Origin: Sclerotiophoma versabilis
Lineage: Eukaryota > Ascomycota > Dothideomycetes > Pleosporales > Didymellaceae
Reading direction: 5' to 3'
Length of the DNA: 64,000 nucleotides
Assembly: GCA_012274445.1 (NCBI GenBank)
Contig: JAAROD010000095.1
Coordinates: forward strand, 558,001 to 622,000
The notes below the pieces were generated by a model. The model was not told the origin of the DNA. It saw only the letters and a list, made by a program, of their open reading frames with translations, and did not search any database. The translations under genes and the position numbers were made by a program. The number at the start of each line of letters is the position of its first letter. Position 1 is the first letter of the stretch. This document shows positions 41,181 through 50,557 of this stretch, piece by piece.

Positions 41181-43305
41181 TCACTGGCTGCTAACAATTG
41201 TCGGGCCGTTTACCACGTGCTGTTTCTCCTCACTAGCACCTCTCCTGTACTCTCGGTGCTGTTGGTGTTGGCCTCCACGATACCCGCCTCTGCCTATTCC
41301 TCCACTACCGCCACCACCACCACCTCCGCCTCCTCCTCCGCCTCCTCCTCCTCCGCCTCCTCCTCCTCCTCCTCTGCCCGGTCGTGTGCCGCCACGTCCT
41401 GGGCCACCTCGCCCACGACCGACGGAAAAATTGATGTTTACGAGTGGTTTCTCAACCCACTCGACACCCTTCAGACCCAAGCTTTCTTTCTCCCACTCCG
41501 AGAGTTTGTTGGCCTGATACAAGCCCATCAATCGCTGCTTGTCAACTTCCTCTTTCCCTTGCGGTCCGACTTGTTTCGTCAGCTTGACGTCTCGCAGCTC
41601 CGGAACCCACGCCTTGATGTATTCACCATGTGGGTCGTAATCCAGCGCCTGCTTTACAGGGTTGAAGATCCGTCCTTGTCTTGGATCGTTTCCTACACCA
41701 GACACATATTGCCAGTTGCCCCAATTGCTCGGTACGTCGTAGTCTATCAGCATGCATTCGTACCATTCTGCGCCAATGCGCCAGTCGATCTCAAGGTGGG
41801 ATGCGAGGAAGGAGGCAACGTTTTGCCGTGCGCGGTTCGACGTGTACCCTGTGAGGAAGAGTTCGCGATTTGAGGCGTCAATGAGGCCAACACCAGTCCG
41901 CCCAGACCGGAAGCGGCCAAAGGTCTCAAGGGTTCGGAGTGGGTCATTTCCCGGTGTCGGCTTGTGGAGCAGCCTCCAATTCTTTGGCGGCGGTGGTTTT
42001 TGGTTGTTTTTGCTCTCCTGCGGTCGGATGCCGTAGAGGTGAAACATTTTGGGACCAAATTTCCGCATGCACAGGTGGAAGTAATCTCGCCACAGCAATT
42101 CGAACCTTACGGCTGCTGTGCCCTCATTCTCCCCCTTTCCATACCCTTCTTCACCTTTGCCCTTTCCTCTTCCTTCTTCAAAATCTATCATCGCCCAATG
42201 CACTTGTCGTGCCGTGCAATGCCCTTGTGCGAGGAAGGCGGAAAGTTTCGTACTGAAGTCGCGTCCTAGCATGCCGTTTCGCGTGGCCTTGTACGAACTC
42301 ATAGCTCCACTGGATATGAGGAACGATATGCGATCCTGGGCGTGTGACTCGCCTCCGGTGAAGGGATGCGCTGACTCGACATTACCACCAGGCCACTTGG
42401 GAGGCACCGCCAAGCCAAATGAAGGGTCTTTCTCAAATGGTGATAGAAGCGCTTTCAACAAATCGTCGAAGTTTGTAGGTATAGCGAAGGGCGATTGTTG
42501 AGTTGGAATGTGGGGTGGTAATGGTGGTAACTGCGTGGGGGCAGGTAGAGCCTCGCGAGGTTGGTCTCGTAATGGTTCGATGGATTTTCGGAACGAAGTG
42601 TAAATGTTGGGAAGCTGTGAAATGTCGTCGAAAGGAAGGTCGCGACTAGGGGATGTTAGATCTGGCGGGAGAACGAGCAGGTGCGCAAAGTACGTACTCA
42701 TCAATGTAGTACTTCTCGTCGCGCCACAGCTTGAAGTCGACGCCATGCTGCTTGGTAGCTGCCTCCACGCTCCGTTCCTCTTCCTTCTCTTCCACAGACT
42801 CGTTTCTTGTCATCCAAACCCCAGCAATTTCGCCTTTTGAGCCGCCAGCTTTGGAGTAGTAATCGAGGATGTTCTTGACAACATCCCCAATCATACCAAC
42901 CCTTAATTGAAGACCAGATCCACATCCTAGGCCCTCGAGCCTTTCCTTCAGGTCCCAGGCTCCTTCAGCAATGAAGCTGGTTCGATGAGGCCCAGTCCGC
43001 CATATTTTGGCAACTTCGCTGCGTGCTTCTGGGTATGGCGACCGGTCTGATAGAGAGGCAAGAAAGCCAGATATCTCGACCTGTTGTGCGGGGAATACGT
43101 AAACAGGCAGCAAATGCGTGAAGGAGGTGCCGCAGTACTCGGAGATTAACGAATCGTCTCTTGTGCGGAAGTCTGTGTCGGACTGTGACGGCGAGTCTTG
43201 CTGGCGTGCGACATGGCGCGAGGCAGCTGTGAATATTGGGTTGTCTGAAAGGCGAACATCGCGACGCAGTATGTACAGCAATATACGCGGCTTTCCGGTC
43301 GACAT
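41181..43305 (-). CDS. Cryptochrome DASH (CRY-DASH photolyase-family protein)
   Basis: Exon 1 43305-42698, 52-bp intron (GTACGT..CTAACATCCCCTAG), exon 2 42645-41181; 690 residues. The N-terminal photolyase domain starts ILLYILRRDVRLSDNPIF; the FAD-binding domain shows GGESHAQDRISFLIS, YKATRNGMLGRDFSTKLSAFL, ASNRELFLTGYTSNRARQNV and the CRY-DASH stretch DWRIGAEWYECMLIDYDVPSNWGNWQY then DPRQGRIFNP. Members repair cyclobutane dimers in single-stranded or looped DNA and some act in blue-light signalling. The C-terminal tail is Arg/Gly-rich with a run of about 23 Gly (41325-41393) and RGGYRGG, RNA-binding-like. No targeting peptide is obvious. Head-to-head space to the glutamate decarboxylase end is 1.1 kb. 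Confidence 0.93.
41325..41393. repeat. GGN trinucleotide tract encoding poly-Gly
   Basis: CCN repeats on the plus strand (mixed cca, cct, ccg) that encode about 23 consecutive Gly near the end of CRY-DASH. Codons are mixed, so the run is partly protected from slippage, but its length may vary between strains. Confidence 0.85.
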
Positions 43306-44394
43306 GGTCGGATGATCGCTACAATTGTTGAAGGACCGACGGGAGCACGAAGAACAGAGGGAGAGGTTGCAGAGGTTGCACAGCGGCCAGGAGCTGCTGC
43401 GTCGTAACATCAATGAGAAGCGATTCATGGGCGAATCGACTCCTGGCAATCGAGATCGTAATCGTTCATTGCGGTTGCCACAGGCAAAAGAGTGCCTTCG
43501 GGGAACTCACAACCCTCGACGCGTCATGACAAACGGTGGGAGCCGAGTAGTGTTCCACCAAAAATTCTAGGGCACGAGGCCACTGGCACTAGAAGAAACC
43601 CTAATATGTCATCTGTCAGCTACATGGAGACGCCTCAGCCCGAAGGAGCGCAGATGTATGGGACTGAGGAGATCCGTTTCAAGGTTGGTGATGCTTGCTG
43701 CAGCATCTTGGACCAGGGTTATGACGTGGACCCTGTCGGAACACGTGCGCATTATTGGCTAGCGCTCACTGCAGGGACGCAGGCAAGAGCGAGTTTGGGA
43801 CGGGCCGAGCAAATAGTGAGCTTCTCGTGGTGGCGATGGTCGTGCTGTCATGAAAGCGAGCTTGGGATCGCGAGAAGTTTGACGATGGACCGATGCACCA
43901 TGCCCGAAAAGGCTTCGTCGCACTGAAGATCTAGATCTGTGGTGCCAAGTGTCCCAACACAGCCAATAAGGCACATGTGTTGCCCGCAGATCTGACCGCG
44001 AAGTTTGATCTTGCGATCCCTTGATTGTTGGAAGCGATCGCGTGCAACCCACACATGCAGGAACAACAGTCACTGCGCGGCTATGGCTCTCGTATCAATG
44101 CATCCGGCAGCCGGGAGCGCAATCTGCCTGATAACTCGAGGCTGTCGGCCCACGCCGGATCTGCTGGCAGCGTAGCTACAACTACAAGGGTCCATAGGTG
44201 TTCAGATGAGGATGACGACTGTTGCGTGGCCGCCGATCCAGACAGTGCTGCTCATCGACCTCCAACAAATAAACGGGTGGAATCAGAGCACCGTTGATGC
44301 ACGGAAGCATGGTTTGCACAGGTACGAATTTCCTATTCAGGACGATCACATGGAGTTTGTCTCTACTTGATCACTTGCATAAGTGTGCTCAACG
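43306..44394. other. Intergenic; one unsupported small frame
   Basis: Between the CRY-DASH start and the end of the glutamate decarboxylase gene (both on the minus strand). A plus-strand frame from ATG 43605 to 43926 (MSSVSYMETPQPEGAQMYG..., 107 codons) has protein-like composition at first but no known domain; I leave it as a possibility only. Confidence 0.4.
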
Positions 44395-46272
44395 CTAGCA
44401 TACTGATCGGTGCACTCCCTCTTGCATCGGCCTCTTAGCTTTGTGCCTGTTGTGAGCTCGATGGCCAAGGGAAGCATGTGTCTTCTCCGCACTGGCGTTC
44501 GACGGTTGCCAGGCTGCAAGGTCGGTTACATCCGTGCTCTGCGAAAGTGTTAGTAAGCTGCCTTGATCGGGCACCTGTGGGGCAACACACCATCAGCTGC
44601 TGCATAACCTGGCAGATATCCGTGATTAGTCGATCAATCATGTCCAAAGACAAGCTCTCGCGTACAACTACTCGCAAAATCTCCGTCTTCTCCTCGTTAG
44701 GTGGGAGCGGGTAGTCTAAATCGTGTCAACCACAGTACGCCACACCGTTAAGGTTACACTCACTCGGGATAATGTATTGCTTAGCGCGCAGCAGGTTGCT
44801 GACTGATTCCTGCTTCACATGGGGGTAGTCCTTCTTGAAGTCGTCTGTGAGGGTGAACGCAACTACGGGGAGTCCAGCATTGTAGGCCGCGCTGTCCTCG
44901 CCTTCGTCGTACTGCTTCTTGCCCTTCTCGAACTTGAGGTCTCCCTTCTTTCGGTGAATGTCGCTGACACAGCGGAACCAGCCGGTGTGCTCCAACGCCC
45001 TGCTCAATAGGCGAGCGTTGGCGAGTGTGTTCTCCATGATGCTACGGAAGCCATTGAATCCCAGATGAATCAGGTTGTCTGGAAAAATTAGTTTCACTGT
45101 TGCACAAACAGATCGCGTGACCTACAATACTGCGCAATGATCTGTGCACCTGGTCGGGAGAAGTTGAGTGTGTACGACTCTTCCGTACCACCAAGATAAT
45201 GCAGCTCGAAAACCAAGTGTTTGGGCAGATAGCTTTCGTCTCTCCAGATGATCCAGCCGACACCAGCGTAGACAAGACCAAACTTGTGACCACTGGTATT
45301 GATAGACTTGACGCGAGGAAGCTCAAAGTTCCACTTTTTGCCAGCCTTCGCGTGTGTGAAAGGCGCAATGAAACCACCGGATGCAGCATCGACATGGATG
45401 GGAATGTCGACACCAGTTTCCTTCTCGTAAGCGTCCAGAATATCGTGGATCTCTTCTACAGGCTCGTAGTGACCTGTGTAAGTACTACCCAAGATCACAA
45501 AGATACCAATGGTATTCTCGTCGATGTTCTTCTTGACCAGCTCAGGGTCCAAACGGTACGACGAGTTCTCAGACACTGGCAAAATCCTGGCCTCTACCTC
45601 AAAATAGCGGGCAAACTACGACTTATCAGTACTTGATTATTTTGGACGATTTGTATACATGCCTTCTCGAGAGCGACCTGTGCGTTGGCACCCATGATAA
45701 TGTTGGGTTTTGACGTATCCTTGCCCTCAGCCATACGCTTCTCCTGCCAACGCCTCTTCATGGCCAAGCCACCAAGGTGAATAGCTTCGCTGGAGCCTGT
45801 TGTGGCGGATCCAATAGCCTTCTCACCCTTCTGGACGCCCCAGAGATGAGCAATAATCGAGACACAACGTGCATGCATGTCCATCATCGCAGGATACTAG
45901 AAGGTAGTAAGAAGGCTGTCAGTGTGCGAGAACTACGTTGCTCACTTCGTCTGCATCCGACATGTTCTTCGAGATGTTTTCAATCATCAGCGCCTCGGCT
46001 TCGCGCTCCATGTATGTTCCTACGAACGAGGCCAAGTTCAAGCTGGGCCTTCCATCCAGGTCAAGCTCATCCTTAAGCAGCTGATGGACGGTATCTGCTG
46101 GGGCGCCATCTTGAGGGATTCTGTACTTTGACAACTCAACATTGGCCGCATATCTACTTGAGTAGGGAGTAGTATGGCTGACACCTCGCTGGTGAGCACC
46201 AGCCTTGTGGAGTGGGTGATCCTTTAGACTGTTAATTAGTTCATCTGGGTCGATGTGTCGTGCGAGAGCCAT
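44395..46272 (-). CDS. GAD1: Glutamate decarboxylase
   Basis: Six exons: 46272-45946, 45896-45663, 45615-45126, 45078-44764, 44715-44591 and 44538-44395; 544 residues. Intron 2 (45662-45616) has a GC donor (AAG|GCATGT); the other four are GT..AG. PLP-dependent group II decarboxylase: SATTGSSEAIHLGGLAMKRRW, HVDAASGGFIAPF and the Schiff-base Lys298 in INTSGHKFGLVYAGVGW. It converts L-glutamate to GABA and CO2 in the cytosol, the first step of the GABA shunt, linked in fungi to stress, conidiation and nitrogen use. The last exon ends KRPMQEGVHRSVC, which matches the usual end of Aspergillus-type GADs as I recall it, and settles the final splice; reading through intron 5 would give an unrelated C-terminus. 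Confidence 0.95.
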
Positions 46273-47293
46273 AGTGAATTAAGTTTAAAATGATATACTA
46301 GTTGTGTGGTGCAGGAGTTATATCGTTGCAATCCTCACCGCAGACACCATCTGTAGTATATACGCGGCCTACTATGACGACATGACGCGTTGTTTTATGT
46401 CGCGTTCGTGCTGCACACGTCTCCGGGCCCTCCGCAGTATGACTAAAGACGCAATCATTCCCCAAAAAGCTTGATTGATGCTTGGGAAAGCTTGTTTCAC
46501 CTGAATATGGGGCTACGGAGCACTCTTCTCACTCGCTACGCATAATTGGGTCGTGATTGTATTGAGAAAATAGCGCAAGAATGACGATGCTTCCAAACAG
46601 CTGGCTTCACCGCGCGAACGCGAAATAGACGTATGACGCAACGCTCTGCATACAAAGCATTATGCAGGCTCACCCAGACGTGAGTAAGCGACGTGCAGTG
46701 ATGTCTAAGGCCAAAACTATCACGTGACCCGATGTGTCATCTACCCTGCTCGCTCTACTTTTGTCTCTTGTTGCACGTTTCATTACATTCACCTATTCCC
46801 CAATATTGCTGATAGATTCCATACCAATACATGCACCAACTTGCAGCCTTGTGTTTGTTCAAATGCACCTGCGCCGAGGCTGACAACAACAATAACCGCG
46901 CCATTGCGTCATCAGCTGTCGTCGACAGCTTGACAGCTTTCCCCGCGTCTGCACGCGTCCTAAATGGCCGCCTGGCTGTCAAAGTCCACGGCTCTACCTA
47001 TATGAACAGCTGTTACAAAGTATTGTCGGATTCAGTGATAGCTCACTCTCAATTTGATCCCGGTCTTCCAAATATCAAGCCTCTTTTCAAGCTCAAAGAA
47101 TTATCACGTCGTTCTGACCCGATTTGATTCGTCCGCCCCGCTGTCATCATCGGCGGTTCATCCGTTACCGAGACTCCGCCATTGCCACGCGTGGTGGTGT
47201 AATCGACTCGTCTTGCCTTTTAGCTGACAGGTGCTCTTTGTTCCCCTTCTCTCTGTACTCCTGCATTCTGCATCAATTCCATTACCAAGCATC
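46273..47293. other. Intergenic, divergent promoters
   Basis: Between divergent glutamate decarboxylase and fasciclin genes. Small frames at 46724-47127 are unsupported. Nothing repetitive seen. Confidence 0.5.
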
Positions 47294-48697
47294 ATGCGTT
47301 TCTCTCGTGTGGTACCATTCATCCCATTGGCTTCGGCCCTTGTGATTACTGAAGCTGAGGTCTTCGAGAAGCTACCCAAGGCTAACAGGCACATTGAGAA
47401 CGCGAAGCTGTCAGGAAAGGAGCTCTTCGACAATGCTCAGGGCGTCCTCGAAGATACATTCCACAGGGTCAAGGAGAGCGCACAAGACATCTACAGCCGG
47501 ATTCATGACGGTGATGCCAACGTCGAGTCGTGGTTAGAAGGCTCATCGTTCGACGATGCCACCATCAATTTCGGTGGCGGTGATAAACACCCTCCTCACC
47601 ACCCAACTCACGATCGGCCACCTCATCACGGTCCCCCGCACCATGGTGGGCCTCACGATGGCGACGACAAGCCCAACAGGACAGTTTACGAGCTCATCAA
47701 CGAGAGCAAGTACACGACCAAGCTTGCCAAGCTGATCAACAGGTACGACGACCTGGTTGAGACTCTCAACAGCACCAAAGCCAACTACACTATCTTTGCT
47801 CCTACAGATGAGGCTTTCGAGAAGATTCCCGACCACGGAAAGCACCCCTCAAAGGAGGTCCTGAAGGATATCCTCCTGTACCATGTCAGCCCCGACTTCT
47901 ACCCTGCCGGCCGTGTGCTCCACAGCTACACTATTCCAACTCTGTTCGAGCCTGAGAAGCTTGGTCACAAGCAGCGTCTAACCGTCCGCGTCACTCTTAA
48001 GGGTCCTACAATCAACTTCTACAGTAAGCTCGTTGCTGTTAACATCTTCGGTACCAACGGCGTCGTCCATGGCGTCGACTCCATCCTTGTCCCTCCTCCT
48101 AAGGTTGCTTCCATCATCGAGCTTCTCCCAGGCGAGTTCAGCACCCTCGAGCTTGCCCTGCAGAAGACAGGCTTGTTCGAGAAGATCAACAACACTGACT
48201 ACCCCCACGAGGGCGGCACCTTCTTCGCTCCATCTAACTTTGCATTTAAGAAGCTCGGTCCTAGGGTTAACGCCTTCCTCTTCAGCTCCTACGGCCAGAA
48301 GTACCTGAAGGCTCTGCTCAAGTACCACATCGTCGTCAACCAGACGCTGTACACTGACGCGTTCTACGATGCCAGCAAGAAGCACGATGATGATGAGAAG
48401 GCTGCTGGGCGCCCGGGCAACTACCACTACGACTTGCCTACCGCGCTTGACGACAAGTATCTTGCTGTCGATGTCGCCAGGTATGGTCCGTTCTTGGAGA
48501 TTCGCATCAATGCCTTCTCGCGCGTTACTGTGCACGATGGTGTTGCCAGCGATGGAGTCATTCAGGTAGTCTCTAATGTCTTGATCCCGCCCAAGACCGC
48601 CAACGGCGAACAGGTCATGTGGCAGGGTGAGGAGCTTAGCGTTGAGGAGTTCAAGGAGCGCCTTGAGCCTTTTGCTGAGGAGAACATCGAGTTGTAG
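47294..48697 (+). CDS. Secreted fasciclin (FAS1) domain protein
   Basis: Single exon, 467 residues from ATG 47294 (ATCATGCG). Signal peptide MRFSRVVPFIPLASALVI, then about 75 residues of helical, charged sequence (FEKLPKANRHIEN, FHRVKESAQDIYSRI), a His/Pro/Gly-rich linker at about residues 95-127, and two FAS1 domains at about 129-267 and 270-435. Each has the H1/H2 pattern of the family: YTIFAPTDEAFEKIP and LLYHV in the first, GTFFAPSNFAFKKLG and LLKYHIV in the second, plus GVVHGVDSILVPP and GVIQVVSNVLIPP. Fungal FAS1 proteins are cell-surface or vacuolar adhesion-type glycoproteins; several NxS/T sites occur. There is no C-terminal GPI signal, so it is probably wall-associated or secreted. 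Confidence 0.92.
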   Translation: MRFSRVVPFIPLASALVITEAEVFEKLPKANRHIENAKLSGKELFDNAQGVLEDTFHRVKESAQDIYSRIHDGDANVESWLEGSSFDDATINFGGGDKHPPHHPTHDRPPHHGPPHHGGPHDGDDKPNRTVYELINESKYTTKLAKLINRYDDLVETLNSTKANYTIFAPTDEAFEKIPDHGKHPSKEVLKDILLYHVSPDFYPAGRVLHSYTIPTLFEPEKLGHKQRLTVRVTLKGPTINFYSKLVAVNIFGTNGVVHGVDSILVPPPKVASIIELLPGEFSTLELALQKTGLFEKINNTDYPHEGGTFFAPSNFAFKKLGPRVNAFLFSSYGQKYLKALLKYHIVVNQTLYTDAFYDASKKHDDDEKAAGRPGNYHYDLPTALDDKYLAVDVARYGPFLEIRINAFSRVTVHDGVASDGVIQVVSNVLIPPKTANGEQVMWQGEELSVEEFKERLEPFAEENIEL

Positions 48698-49174
48698 ATG
48701 GAGGTGGTTGAGGTTGAAGGGCTGCGTCGCTAGCGCATGCCTACCCGTATCGAAGAGAACTTTCTTGAGCAGCTATGGCATTGTACAATCCTTATGAAGC
48801 CTACGCTATATTATTATCTTTTCGCACGCGTTACTACCACAGCACTGCATCCTGAAGATACAGCTATCTATGTAGAAATCAACGGCCAACAATCGGCGTT
48901 TCGATTTTGGACATCTCACCGCTCTTTCGCCGCGTGCTGGATAGATTTCGCACGTTGCCATGCATGTTTGCTGGTAAACGTAACCCATTCGTTGGTCACT
49001 GCCACAATGGTGCCTGAAGTTCTCGGTGTTGTCAAGTCAACTAGTTTACGTATCCAAGTCAACAATGAGTAATAATATTCAACGCTATAACGCGACAGCT
49101 ATGCAACGGACATGGATCACCCCTGACGCCATTTTACCTCTACCTACTACACAACACCAGCAACAAAATAAAAT
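48698..49174. other. Convergent intergenic
   Basis: 3' flanks of the fasciclin and J-like genes. No gene seen. Confidence 0.5.
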
Positions 49175-50041
49175 TCAGTAGGGCATGGCATTCCTTGCCA
49201 GGCCATCTCCAAGATAGCTAGGTCGTCTACATCGCAGTCGCGGGTGCCTCGAGTACGTCTCGTAGGCGGTTGGAACGGGAACAAAGGAATCGTAAGGCTC
49301 GGTGCCGTAATAGGGCGTGTAGTTGGCGAACACGCGGTGGTGGCGCTTGAGCGCCCAGTTGGGGTCGTCATTTCGTGTATCTTCGTTATGTGGTTCTTCT
49401 TCCTCTTCTTCTGGTATCTCTTCGGGAACGGGTATAATATTTATGTCTTCCTGCAAGCTACCGGCGCTGTGTCCGCTGTCCTTCCGCCCGTGTTTAGGCG
49501 ACTCCAGTCCAGCTGGAAGGCTCGAGTATGGTGTTATGGGTGTTGATGCTCCTCCATTCCGCGCTCGGTAAACATGGTCGTACTCCGCCCGCGCCTCCTC
49601 ATCTGCCATCAATTCCATTGCAGCTGTCAATGCGCGGTACTTTTTCGCGTCGCTCTGGAAGTACGCTACTCGTAAACGGCGGAACGCGGCTTTGATCTCC
49701 TCGATTGTGGCCTCAGGCCCTACTTCGAGAATGGCATAATGATCCACGAATTCTGTGGGCTCTGGCGAGAGCAGTCTCGAAGGGTCGCTGGTAGGCGAGA
49801 ACAAGGAATCGTAAGGCGATCGTCCTATGGGCGAGACGACAGAGTTGCGATGTGAGAGGAGCGTGGAGGCTTCGGATACGTAAACAGAAGACCGCTTGCT
49901 GGGTGATAGTGGCATGATGCTGAGGGGTCGTGGGATAATTTCAGATTCGGTGCGGCCGTGTGCAGGACGTTTCCGCTGCGGACTAAATTGCATACGCAGC
50001 ATGTGTGGAGAGGGTTCTGGAAGGGGCGTGTAGGACATCAT
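49175..50041 (-). CDS. J-domain-like protein lacking HPD
   Basis: Uninterrupted frame of 288 residues from ATG 50041 (a second ATG follows at 50038). Residues about 95-160 resemble a J domain: FVDHYAILEVGPEATIEEIKAAF, RRLRVAY and then DEEARAEYDHVYRAR. The invariant His-Pro-Asp between helices II and III is replaced (AYFQSDAKKY), so it should not stimulate Hsp70 ATPase in the usual way. The flanks are disordered: a Ser/Pro/Arg N-terminus and an acidic stretch (IPEEEEEEPHNED) before an aromatic C-terminus (FANYTPYYGTEPYDSF). It is divergently arranged with POP1, 516 bp between start codons. Function unknown; probably a J-like scaffold. Confidence 0.8.
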   Translation of the reverse strand: MMSYTPLPEPSPHMLRMQFSPQRKRPAHGRTESEIIPRPLSIMPLSPSKRSSVYVSEASTLLSHRNSVVSPIGRSPYDSLFSPTSDPSRLLSPEPTEFVDHYAILEVGPEATIEEIKAAFRRLRVAYFQSDAKKYRALTAAMELMADEEARAEYDHVYRARNGGASTPITPYSSLPAGLESPKHGRKDSGHSAGSLQEDINIIPVPEEIPEEEEEEPHNEDTRNDDPNWALKRHHRVFANYTPYYGTEPYDSFVPVPTAYETYSRHPRLRCRRPSYLGDGLARNAMPY

Positions 50042-50557
50042 CTTGAATGCGGACTTGTCTGCTTTGAGCGGCGTCAGGTGTGAAGCAAGACAAAGGCAAT
50101 GTTGTATGCAAGAATGGCCAACGTGTTGTGAAGGAGGAATGCTATGATTGCGTGCAATAGAAAGGCTGTCTTAGACAAGGTCCCAGGGTTGGCCGAGGCG
50201 CAGCTGCAGGGAGGGCCTGCAGGTTGCCAGGGGCAAGTGGAGTGGATTCCAGTGCGAAAGCCGAGATGAACATCGTGTGATGCGCTGTTCGCATTTGCTT
50301 TCGTGATAGGCAGCAGTTCTGAAACACATGGCTATTAGTGGATGTGCATTACCTCGAACTAGGCGTCGGAAAGTTTACCGAAGTTGTTTGTTTGGAAGTT
50401 GTGCACCGGATGAACGGTGAATGCACGTGCGGACGCGAGTGCACTAGGCCGGCCACGGGCGCTATGACTCGCTAGCTGCCAAAAAGGCCCTTAACAATTG
50501 CAACCGTTGGCTATCACGGCGTCGCAATCCTCACTGCTCCACATTGTTTGAGGAACC
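50042..50557. other. Divergent promoter region of J-like and POP1 genes
   Basis: 516 bp; no motif I can name with confidence. Confidence 0.5.

Noticed and set aside
43605..43926. 107-codon plus-strand frame
   Set aside because: Protein-like at first but no homology, signal or splice evidence; kept only as a note.
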